Source: Streptomyces sp. NBC_01232
Lineage (GTDB): Bacteria; Actinomycetota; Actinomycetes; Streptomycetales; Streptomycetaceae
Direction: 5' to 3'
DNA length: 64,000 nucleotides
Assembly (NCBI RefSeq): GCF_035989885.1
Contig: NZ_CP108518.1
Span: 496,001 to 560,000 of the forward strand
In this document: piece after piece, positions 6,758-13,975 of the stretch
Layout: each line of letters opens with the position of its first letter
Position numbering within the stretch: the stretch's first letter is position 1
Made by a program: the position numbers and the translations under genes
The notes under the pieces: model-generated
The model's input: only the letters and a program-made list of their open reading frames with translations
Database searches by the model: none
What the model was told of the DNA's origin: nothing

Positions 6758-8602
6758 ATGTCCACCCGTAGTCCCCGCTCGGTCGTCACCTTCCCCATCG
6801 TGCTCAGGGAGCTGACGGTGTTGCGCGTCTCGGACGTCACGCCCGGGATGCGGCGGGTGACCCTCGGCGGGCCTCAGCTGCACGCCTTCGAGCACGCGGG
6901 ACTGTCCCTCCCGCCGCTGCGCACCGAGGGCTTCGACGACCACGTGAAGTTCTTCTTCGCCGAGGAGGGCCGCGATCCGGTGCTGCCCCGGCAGAACGTG
7001 AGCAGCCTGGACTGGCCCTCGGACGGCCGTCCGATCTCCAAGGACTACACGCCGGTGCGGTTCGACCCGGTCGCCGGGGAGATCGACTTCGACTTCGTCC
7101 GGCACGACGGCGGGATCGCCTCGTCCTGGGCGCAGCAGGCGGCTCCGGGCCAGGTGACGTGGATCGCCGGGCCGAAGATGTCGCACGGTCACCCCGAGGG
7201 CGCGGACTGGCTGCTGGTGATCGGCGACGAGACCGCGCTGCCCGCGATCGGCCGCTGGCTGGAGGAGATGCCCGAGGGCACCCGGGCGCGGGTGTTCGTC
7301 GAGGTCGGCGAGGACAGCCACCGTCAGGAGCTGCCGACGCGGGCCGACGCCGAGGTCACCTGGCTGGTGCGCGGCGGGATTCCGGCCGGGCGCAGCGATC
7401 TGCTGGAGCGCGCGGTGCGGGACATGGAGTGGCTGCCGGGCACGGTGTTCGTCTGGGCGGCCGGGGAGGCCGTCACCCTCAAGGGCATCCGCCGGCACCT
7501 GTCGGTGGACCGGGGCGTTCCGCGCGAGCAGACACACATCACCGGCTACTGGCGCCGCGCCGAGGTCGCGCCCGGCCTCGCCGAGCCCGCCCACCCGGAT
7601 GTCCTGGAGGGCGAGGACGCGCACGGGCGGCTGCACGAACTGACCGACCTGGCCCCCGGGCTGGCGATCCGCGTGGCCGTCACGCTGGGCCTGGTCGACC
7701 TCGTCTACCAGGGTGTACGGGAGACCGCGGAGCTGGCGCGGCGCAGCGGGACCGAGGCGCGCACGCTGGGCGCGCTGCTGAAGTTCCTCGTGGAGATCGA
7801 GGTGTTCGAGGTGGCCGACGACGGCTACCGGCTGACCCCGGTGGGCGAGGAACTCGTCGAGGACGACCATTCGTTGGACGAGTACGACCTGCGCGGCGCC
7901 CAGGCGGCCTTCGACCTGTCGCTGGCCGGGCTCGCCGGGCGGCTCCGCTCGGGCGCGAACGGCTGCCGGACCGCGTCCGGCGAGACCTTGGCGGAGGCGC
8001 TGCGCACCGATGTGCGGCTGGGCGCCTCCGCCCGTACCGCGATCGAGGACGAGGCACGCTGGGTCGCGTCCGGCATCTCCGGTGCCTACGACTGGTCGGG
8101 GGTGGACGTCCTCGGCGCGTCGGGCAACGGCGCCGGGACGGTGGTCAACGCGCTCGTCAAGGAGTTCCCCGGCCTGCGGGTGCGGATCGCCGCCCTGCCG
8201 TCGGTGCTGGACGTCCTCGGCGAGCAGATCCTGGATCCGGAGGTGCTGCCCCGGGTAGAGCTCGTGGCGCAGACCCGCCCGGTGCCGTCGGGTGCGCGGA
8301 CGCTGCTGCTGTGCCGGCTGCTGGAGTGGCTGCCAGACGAGGACGCGGTGCTGACCCTCACGGAGGCCGCGGCCACGCTGCCGGCCGACGGCGCCCTGGT
8401 ACTGGTCGAGCAGGTGGAGGCGGCGGACCCGGACGACATCGACGCGGTCTTGCACCACCTGCGGCTGACGGCGGCGTTCGGCTCCGGGCTGCGCTCGGTG
8501 AAGGACGTGACCGTACTGGCGGAGCGCGCGGGACTCGTCGTGCGCGACTGCCGCGACGTCGGCTGGGACCACCGCCTGTGGGTCCTGGGCCCGACGGCCT
8601 GA
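6758..8602 (+). CDS. Siderophore-interacting protein fused to O-methyltransferase-like domain
   Basis: This 614-residue protein is a fusion. Residues ~10-268 are a ViuB-type siderophore-interacting flavoprotein: 'DYTPVRFDP' FAD-binding region, 'DFDFVRHDGGIASSW', 'LLVIGDETALPAIGRWLE', and the closing 'THITGYWRRAE'. Such proteins reduce ferric siderophores in the cytoplasm to release iron. Residues ~290-614 resemble the plant-type O-methyltransferase fold: a winged-helix dimerisation part ('LAIRVAVTLGLVDL'), then a Rossmann region. The glycine loop reads 'LGASGNGAG' near residue 450, not the usual GGGxG. The catalytic His-Asp-Trp site reads 'LLEWLPDEDA' near residue 520, without the His. The second half may therefore be catalytically dead or divergent. 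It lies near the siderophore importer. Frame and codon use are continuous through the junction. Confidence 0.88.
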   Translation: MSTRSPRSVVTFPIVLRELTVLRVSDVTPGMRRVTLGGPQLHAFEHAGLSLPPLRTEGFDDHVKFFFAEEGRDPVLPRQNVSSLDWPSDGRPISKDYTPVRFDPVAGEIDFDFVRHDGGIASSWAQQAAPGQVTWIAGPKMSHGHPEGADWLLVIGDETALPAIGRWLEEMPEGTRARVFVEVGEDSHRQELPTRADAEVTWLVRGGIPAGRSDLLERAVRDMEWLPGTVFVWAAGEAVTLKGIRRHLSVDRGVPREQTHITGYWRRAEVAPGLAEPAHPDVLEGEDAHGRLHELTDLAPGLAIRVAVTLGLVDLVYQGVRETAELARRSGTEARTLGALLKFLVEIEVFEVADDGYRLTPVGEELVEDDHSLDEYDLRGAQAAFDLSLAGLAGRLRSGANGCRTASGETLAEALRTDVRLGASARTAIEDEARWVASGISGAYDWSGVDVLGASGNGAGTVVNALVKEFPGLRVRIAALPSVLDVLGEQILDPEVLPRVELVAQTRPVPSGARTLLLCRLLEWLPDEDAVLTLTEAAATLPADGALVLVEQVEAADPDDIDAVLHHLRLTAAFGSGLRSVKDVTVLAERAGLVVRDCRDVGWDHRLWVLGPTA

Positions 8603-8782
8603 CCGGGCGGGCCGGGCGGGCCGTACGCCCTCTCACCTCCGCGGGATCCACCGGATCCGTACGGCGCCTGCCCGGCCGGGGCGGCGCCATTCACGAAACC
8701 CGCCTTCAGCGCGGGCGCCGGACCGGCGAGCGGCCGTCCACCGCTCGGGGCATCAAGGCCGTGTGCGGGGTACACGCAGGGC

Positions 8783-9781
8783 ATGACCGAGGAACAGCGC
8801 GGATCGCAGCCCGAGGACGTCCTGCTCGCAGGTCTGAGCGTGGACGCGACCCGGCCGGAGCAGCCGGTGCTGCTGGACGGATCGGGGGCACCGATCCGGA
8901 CGTGGCAGGAGAACTACCCCTACACCCGCAAGATCCGGCGGGCGGACTACGAGAGGAAGAAGCGGATCCTGCAGATCGAGCTGCTGAAGCTCCAGCGCTG
9001 GGTCAGGGACACCGGGGCCCGCGTGGTGGTGATCTGCGAGGGCCGGGACGCGGCCGGCAAGGGCGGGACCATCCGGCGTTTCACCGAACGCCTCAACCCG
9101 CGTGGTGCACGCATCGTGGCCCTGGACAAACCCAGCGAGCGGGAGACCGGGCAGTGGTACTTCCAGCGGTACATCGCGCACCTGCCCGACCGCGGCGAGA
9201 TCGTCTTCTTCGACCGCTCCTGGTATAACCGGGCCGGCGTCGAGAAGGTCATGGGCTTCTGCAGCGAGGTGGACCACCAGCGCTTCCTGCGCCAGTGTCC
9301 GGCCTTCGAGGCGATGCTCGTCGAGGACGGAATCCTGCTGGTCAAGTTCTGGTTCTCGGTCTCCCGCGCCGAACAGCGCACCCGCTTCGCGATCCGCCAG
9401 GTCGACCCGGTACGCCAGTGGAAGCTCTCGCCCACCGATGTTGCCTCCCTGGACCTGTGGGACGCCTACACCTCTGCCAAGGTCGAGATGTTCCGGGCCA
9501 CGGACACCGCTCACGCGCCGTGGACCGTGGTCAAGAGCAACGACAAGCGGCGCGGGCGGCTGGAGGCGATGCGGAGCCTGCTGTGCCGCGTGGACTACGC
9601 CAGCAAGGACGGGGCGGCCGTCGGCCGGCCCGACCCGCTGATCGTCGGCGCCGCCGACACCCTCCTCGAGGCGGGCGAGGCGCCTGCGGACCTGTCCCCC
9701 ACCCCTCTGGGGAACAGGTCCGTAGGTCCGGGCAATCACCCGGGCACGCGAACACCCCCGGGCCGGGACGCGGAAGCCTGA
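8783..9781 (+). CDS. ppk2: Polyphosphate kinase 2 (PPK2)
   Basis: The 332-residue protein is a class I-like PPK2, which moves phosphate between polyphosphate and nucleoside diphosphates. It has the Walker A 'CEGRDAAGKGG' near residue 82, a lid region with 'RGARIVALDKPSERE', the family block 'QWYFQRYIAHLPDRGE' and Walker B 'IVFFDRSWYNRAG'. It also has 'WKLSPTDVASLDLW' and 'WTVVKSNDKRRGRLEAMR' downstream. The last ~45 residues are Pro/Gly-rich and vary in the family. It stands alone on the plus strand. The IS element begins five bases past its stop, so an original terminator may have been displaced. Confidence 0.95.
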   Translation: MTEEQRGSQPEDVLLAGLSVDATRPEQPVLLDGSGAPIRTWQENYPYTRKIRRADYERKKRILQIELLKLQRWVRDTGARVVVICEGRDAAGKGGTIRRFTERLNPRGARIVALDKPSERETGQWYFQRYIAHLPDRGEIVFFDRSWYNRAGVEKVMGFCSEVDHQRFLRQCPAFEAMLVEDGILLVKFWFSVSRAEQRTRFAIRQVDPVRQWKLSPTDVASLDLWDAYTSAKVEMFRATDTAHAPWTVVKSNDKRRGRLEAMRSLLCRVDYASKDGAAVGRPDPLIVGAADTLLEAGEAPADLSPTPLGNRSVGPGNHPGTRTPPGRDAEA

Positions 9782-9782
9782 C

Positions 9783-10678
9783 CTAGGCAGTGTCTGACAA
9801 ATGATCACGGGCTGGTTCGCGGAGCCAGAGGATCAGTAAGGCCAGGACGACTCCGGCGCGGTGGCGGTCGGCGAGCTTGTCGAACCTGGTCGCGATCGCG
9901 CGGAACTGCTTGAGGCGTGCGAAGCATCGTTCGACCACGTTGCGGTCGCGGTAGACCTTCTTGTCGAAGGCGGGTGGGCGGCCGCCGAGGCGCCCTCGGC
10001 GGCGCCGGCGGTTGGCCGCTTGGTCGCGGCGCTCGGGGATCGTGATGGCGATGCCCCGACGCCTCAGAAGGTGTCTGATCGCCCGGCTGGAGTAGCCCTT
10101 GTCGCCCAGGACCCGGGTCGGGGTCGTGCGCGGCCGGCCGGTGTCGGCTCGCGGAATTCGGATCCCGTCGAGGACCCGGCCGAAGGCGGTGGCGTCGTTG
10201 ACGTTGCCGGGCGTGAGCACGATGGACAGGGGCAGGCCCCGGCCGTCGACGGCGAGGTGGACCTCGGTGGTCAGCCCGCCTCGGGACCGGCCGAGGGCCT
10301 GGCGCGCCTGCGCGCGGCCCGGATCTTCCCGTTCGTCCCCGTCTGCAGCCCCTTTTTGCGTGCGCCGGCGGCGTGCTGGTGGGCACGGTTGACCGTGGAG
10401 TCGACGGCGACGGTCCACTCCACCCGGCCCACCGCGTCGTCACGGACCTGCACATGCTCCAACAGCCCTGCCCACGTGCCATCCGCCTCCCAGCGGGCGA
10501 ACCGCTCGTAGACGGTCTGCCACGGCCCATACCGCCCCGGCAGATCACGCCACGGAGCCCCGGTCCGCAAACGCCACAGCACACCATCGACCACCTGCCG
10601 GTGATCACGCCACGGCCGACCACGCCCATCCACCTGCGGCAACAAGGGCTCCATCCGCTCCCACGCCGCGTCCGTCAA
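9783..10678 (-). CDS. IS5-family transposase, made by -1 frameshift from two frames
   Basis: The first frame (10678 down to 10271, 135 codons) encodes the N-terminal domain: 'LTDAAWERMEPLLPQ', 'WRTGAPWRDLP'-like region, and the first catalytic Asp in 'VAVDSTVNRAHQH'. The second frame (down to 9783) continues with 'GGLTTEVHLAVDGRGLPL', the second Asp in 'LGDKGYSSRAIR', and the final Glu in 'YRDRNVVERCFARLK'. The frames join at AAAAAGGGG (10357-10349 on the minus strand), where a -1 slip turns 'RKKGL' into 'TQKGAA'. The TTG at 10678 follows GGCGAGGTGAG and is a tentative start. All DDE residues are present, so it may be active. The stop lies in the flanking CTAG. Confidence 0.85.
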
Positions 10679-10718
10679 CTCACCTCGCCCTGCCGCAAGA
10701 TCAATTATCAGACAAGTC
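9787..10718 (-). mobile_element. IS5-family insertion sequence (IS427-like group), apparently complete
   Basis: The element carries a two-frame transposase and imperfect terminal repeats. The left end reads GCAGTGTCTGACAAATGATC and the right end, reversed, reads GACTTGTCTGATAATTGATC (15 of 20 match by hand). It is flanked by CTAG on the left (9783-9786) and TTAG on the right (10719-10722), fitting the YTAR target preference described for the IS427 group. Exact ends are uncertain by one or two bases. Confidence 0.8.
10349..10357 (-). other. Slippery site for transposase frameshift
   Basis: The minus strand reads AAAAAGGGG at the point where the two transposase frames must join. The same nine bases stand at the equivalent place in the second IS5-family element (13035-13027), which supports a conserved programmed -1 frameshift rather than a sequencing error. 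Confidence 0.7.
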
Positions 10719-10843
10719 TTAGCGGCCAGCCCCCGCTGGCCGTCCGGACCCCCGGACGGCCAGCGGGCCCCCGACCTCTCCCGCACACCAGCAGGCGCCC
10801 AGGCCCCGCCGGCTGCCGCCCGTTCACACTGAAGGGAGCACCG

Positions 10844-11344
10844 ATAAAGCTCCGTACGGATCTCGCCCCGCTCGCGGCCGCCGTCACCGACGCCGCCCGG
10901 GCCCTGCCCGCCCCGGCCCCCGTCCTCGCCGCGATCCGGCTGTGGGCCACCACCGGCGCCCTGGCCGTCGCCGCCTTCGACTACGAGACCAGCGCCCAGG
11001 CCACCGCGGAAGCCGAGGTCACCACCCCCGGCACCGTCCTGGTCTCCCGCCGCCTCCTCGCCGACGTCACCCGCACGATCTAGGGCACCCACCCGGTCGA
11101 CCTCGAACTCGACGGCCGCCTGGTCCTGACCTCCGGCCGCACCCGCTACACCCTGCACACCCTCCCGCTGGAGGAGTACCCCACCCTGCCCCGTGCCGCA
11201 GAGGCCAGCGGCACCGTCTCCGGGCCCGCCCTCGCCGAGGCGATCCACCAGGTCGCCATCGCCGCGGGCCGCGACGACGCCCTCCCGACCCTGACCGGCA
11301 TCCAGGCCGAGATCACGGACGACGCCGCCATCGTCGAGCTCGGC
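10844..11344 (+). pseudogene. Truncated DNA polymerase III beta clamp (dnaN-like) pseudogene
   Basis: The translation from 10844 resembles the first domain and start of the second domain of a sliding clamp: 'LRTDLAPLAAAVTDAARALP', 'VLVSRRLLADVTRTI', then 'VDLELDGRLVLTSGRTRYTLHTLP', 'LEEYPTLP', and 'ALAEAIHQVAIAAGRDDALPTLTG'. Three lesions are visible. The expected start codon is ATA although GGGAG sits in the right place upstream. A TAG stop interrupts the frame at 11081-11083. The similarity ends near 11344, before the rest of domains 2 and 3. It is a second, dead clamp gene of the kind carried by some plasmids or phages, not the housekeeping copy. Confidence 0.75.
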
Positions 11345-11414
11345 GGTGTGCTGGAGCTCCCAGCTACCCGTATCGGGCGCTTCAGGGGCGCGGCCATCCC
11401 GGAAGGCTGCGCGG

Positions 11415-11804
11415 TCAGCGCCGGCCGCCGCCGATGCGGCGGTCGTCGGCCAGTGCGGTAAGCGGGCCGAACTCGCGGGCAAGCTGGTTCCACGTCAGAA
11501 CCTCGCCACAGCGGGCCGGGAACTCCTTCGGGTTGAACTCGGGCATGGTCCAGGTGCCAGTGCCCCGGTCCCGTAGCCACAGGTCCCCGTCACCGTCGAC
11601 CACAGTCGGCGGGACCGGTACGGGCTCGGCCTGATCGGTGGGCTCCCAGGTGACCCGGCCCGGGTGGGAAACGCGGCGCAGCTCGGTGGTGGCCAGCCGC
11701 GCGGCCAAGTCACGGGTGGACTCTTCGGCGTCCTTGACCGACGTGAGTCGGAATGCGTCGTCAAGTACGGGCAGGGCTGGATTCTTGCTGCGCTTTGAAC
11801 TCAT
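11415..11804 (-). CDS. Hypothetical protein in mobile island
   Basis: I do not recognise this 129-residue protein. It begins 'MSSKRSKNPALPVLDDAFRL' and includes a helical stretch 'TSVKDAEESTRDLAARLAT' and a Trp-containing beta region 'GDGDLWLRDRGTGTWTMPEF'. The ATG at 11804 has GGAGG about 10 bases upstream on the minus strand. It sits between a dead clamp gene and other remnants, so it likely arrived with a mobile element. It has no membrane or signal segment. Confidence 0.6.
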   Translation of the reverse strand: MSSKRSKNPALPVLDDAFRLTSVKDAEESTRDLAARLATTELRRVSHPGRVTWEPTDQAEPVPVPPTVVDGDGDLWLRDRGTGTWTMPEFNPKEFPARCGEVLTWNQLAREFGPLTALADDRRIGGGRR

Positions 11805-12106
11805 ACGCTGACTACCTCCGGTGGGGGGCGTCACATCCGTTGTGGCACCCCGTAGAGGAACACGGTATCCGAGGCGGGAGCCGGGCCGGCTACGACCACT
11901 GTCCAGGTGGAGGCGCCGGCACACCGGGCGGTGGGGCTAGGTGGTGAGCTGGTCCTGGACGTGGCGCAACCCGCAGCCAATGGCACCGGACCCGAGATGG
12001 CGGCGACATTTGCCCTGCCTGCTGGATGAACGAACGACGATGATCGCCAACCGACACGCGACGAACGCCCAGGTTCGGGGCGCCGAGGCAGTATTCGCGA
12101 ACTCAG
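11805..12106. other. Intergenic stretch in mobile island
   Basis: About 300 bases with no gene that I can support. It contains several short open frames without ribosome sites. It leads into a degraded coding fragment at about 12107. Confidence 0.4.
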
Positions 12107-12306
12107 GCGGTTACCGGCGGATACATCGGCGACTCCGCCCGCGCCGAGATCGCCTACGCCTACCAGCTCGGACGGCCCGTCCGCTACACCGACCCGGTCG
12201 GCCACGCGGTCATCCTCCACCGGCCGGACCTGGACCCGGTACGGATCGGCCCGTACGAGCACGAGTACCGGGCCGAGGAGATTGCCGCCGGCCTGCGCAG
12301 ATGCGC
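12107..12306 (+). pseudogene. Fragment of a conserved actinobacterial protein, degraded
   Basis: One frame reads 'TGGYIGDSARAEIAYAYQLGRPVRYTDP' in two adjoining pieces, followed by 'YEHEYRAEEIAAGLRR'. This resembles the end of small proteins with a nucleoside 2-deoxyribosyltransferase-like or DUF4406-like pattern, where a Gly-Tyr-Ile-Gly-x-Ser/Thr-x-Arg-x-Glu motif is followed by a helix and strand. No start or upstream part is found in this frame, and a partial second version of the 'GGY' motif sits one frame away, hinting at a frameshift. I regard it as a remnant; the family guess is tentative. Confidence 0.4.
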
Positions 12307-12655
12307 TCCACCGCGCACGTTGAGGGCACCGTCATCGAGACCGGAGCCTTCCGACCCGACCGGCCACCTCGCACCCCGGGTACCGGCCGACCCGCACGCC
12401 GTGGCCGAAGCCATGGACAACGCCCCCGGCGGCGACGGCACTGGTCGCAAATTTTCGCTGGCGCGGGCGCCGGAGCTGACGTAGCAGGCCAGCGCCTGGA
12501 GCGGGCCCGTACGGCCCTCACCGCGCTGGAGGCGTCGTGAGGGTCACCAGCCACGAGAACTGCCTGCGCCGAGTGCGACGGCCGGTCCGACCGCCCCCAC
12601 CTGGCCGGCCTGCGGCCCGGCCACCTCCACCAGGCACCCGAACGCGCCGCCCCGG

Positions 12656-13374
12656 CGGGTCGCGGTCGAAGCAGGGTGGGCGGCCGCCATGGCTGCCTCG
12701 TCGTTGGCGGTGGCCGATCTGGTCGGACGGCTGAGGGATGACCGCGCGGATGCCCCGGCGGCGCAGGTGGGCCCGGATGGCGCGTGAGGAGTAGGCGCGG
12801 TCGGCCAGAACAGCGTCGGGCCTGGTCCGGGGCCTGCCGGGTCCGGTGCGAGGTACGCGGATGAGGGCCATCACCGTCTCGAAGGCAGGTGCGTCACCGG
12901 CCTGGCCTGCAGTGACGGTGAAGGCCAGGGGACGGGCCCGGCCGTCGGCCGCCAGGTGGACCTTGGTGCTCAGGCCTCCGCGGGTGCGTCCGAGTGCATG
13001 ATCGGCCGGCTCCCGGCGCCCCGCCGCCCCTTTTTGAGTGCTCCGGCGGCGTGCTGGTGGGCCCGGACGATGGTCGAGTCGACGGAGACGGTCCAGTCGA
13101 TGTCGTCGTTGGCGTCCGCCGCGGCCAGGATGGACGTAAGGATCCGTTCCCAGGTGCCGTCGACAGCCCATCTGACCAGCCGTTTGTGCGCGGTCTGGAA
13201 CGGACCGAGCTCGCCGGGCAGGTCCCGCCAGGGCGAGTTGGTGCGGTATTTCCAGGTGATGGCTTCCAGAGTGCGGCGGTGGTCGGCCCACCGTCGTCCA
13301 CGGACCGGATCGGCTGGCATCAGCGGCTCGATCCGGTCCCACATCGCATCAGTGATCACTAATCGGACAGACAC
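12656..13374 (-). pseudogene. IS5-family transposase, truncated at C-terminus
   Basis: The first frame starts at ATG 13374 ('MSVRLVITDAMWDRIEPLMP') and holds the first Asp in 'VSVDSTIVRAHQH'. A -1 shift at AAAAAGGGG (13035-13027) leads to the second frame with 'GGLSTKVHLAADGRARPL' and the second Asp in 'LADRAYSSRAIR'. The sequence loses similarity after 'HGGRPPCFDRD', so the final segment with the catalytic Glu is missing. The product cannot be a working DDE transposase. Confidence 0.75.
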
Positions 13375-13411
13375 ATCCGATCAACTGACCAACCCATCAA
13401 AGAGACACGCG
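12656..13411 (-). mobile_element. Truncated IS5-family element (IS427-like)
   Basis: This second IS5-family element keeps its transposase 5' end and the right boundary next to CTAG (13412-13415), but similarity to the transposase stops near 12656, so its left end is gone. It differs in sequence from the complete element at 9.8 kb, so the two came separately. No left terminal repeat can be found. Confidence 0.7.
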
Positions 13412-13687
13412 CTAGGTGTGGAGGCGGCTGTTGGGTCCGTCCTGGTCACCGGCGGCTTCCTCGTTGAACCAGTAGTCACCTGCCGCCAGGTACCGGAAGG
13501 AATGGCTGCTCCTGCTGGGCAGCTCGACCGTGACGGCACGCTTGCCGTCCTTGCGCGGCTGGAGCGTGTGAACTCCGGGCTGCCAGTCGTTGAAGTCGCC
13601 CACCACGCTGACGGGGCCGGGCGGTGTGTCGGCCGGGAGGACGAAGGTGACCCTGGTGCGGTCCTTCTTCAGCGTGCGCTCCAGCAT
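13412..13687 (-). CDS. CBM48 / AMPK-type glycogen-binding domain protein
   Basis: This 91-residue protein consists of one isoamylase N-terminal (CBM48) domain: 'RVTFVLPADTPPGPVSVVGDFNDW' split around residue 20, then 'TLQPRKDGKRAVTVELP', and 'SFRYLAAGDYWFNEEAAGD'. Such stand-alone domains bind glycogen or related glucans. The start ATG at 13687 follows TTGGAG. The final codon reads through to a TAG within the CTAG target of the adjacent IS element, so the last few residues may be affected by that insertion. Stand-alone versions of about this length are common in streptomycetes, so the gene probably still works. Confidence 0.85.
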   Translation of the reverse strand: MLERTLKKDRTRVTFVLPADTPPGPVSVVGDFNDWQPGVHTLQPRKDGKRAVTVELPSRSSHSFRYLAAGDYWFNEEAAGDQDGPNSRLHT

Positions 13688-13975
13688 GTGGTGACTCCAA
13701 AGACGGTGAAGGGAGGGCTACGGGCACATCCTCGGCGGCGGAAGCCCGCAGAGCGTGCAGACGCCGCTGCCCGGGTCGCGGCATCACCCGCCCACCGCAT
13801 TGTGTGCAGCCCGCACGCATCGCGCCTGCGGTGCCCCCTGGAGCCGGCCGGCGTCCTCGGGCACCGGCCACGGGGAAGTCGCGCCGCGCGGCATGTCGGA
13901 TCCGGCAGCCTCCCGCGCTGAGGGAAGATGCCGTGTCGGGGCCCGTGGACGGCTGAGGAAGACGGTGATTCGGCT

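Noticed and set aside
11341..11470. Continuation of the clamp pseudogene to its next stop.
   Set aside because: After about 11344 the translation loses clamp character and becomes Gly/Arg/Cys-rich, so the fragment was ended there.
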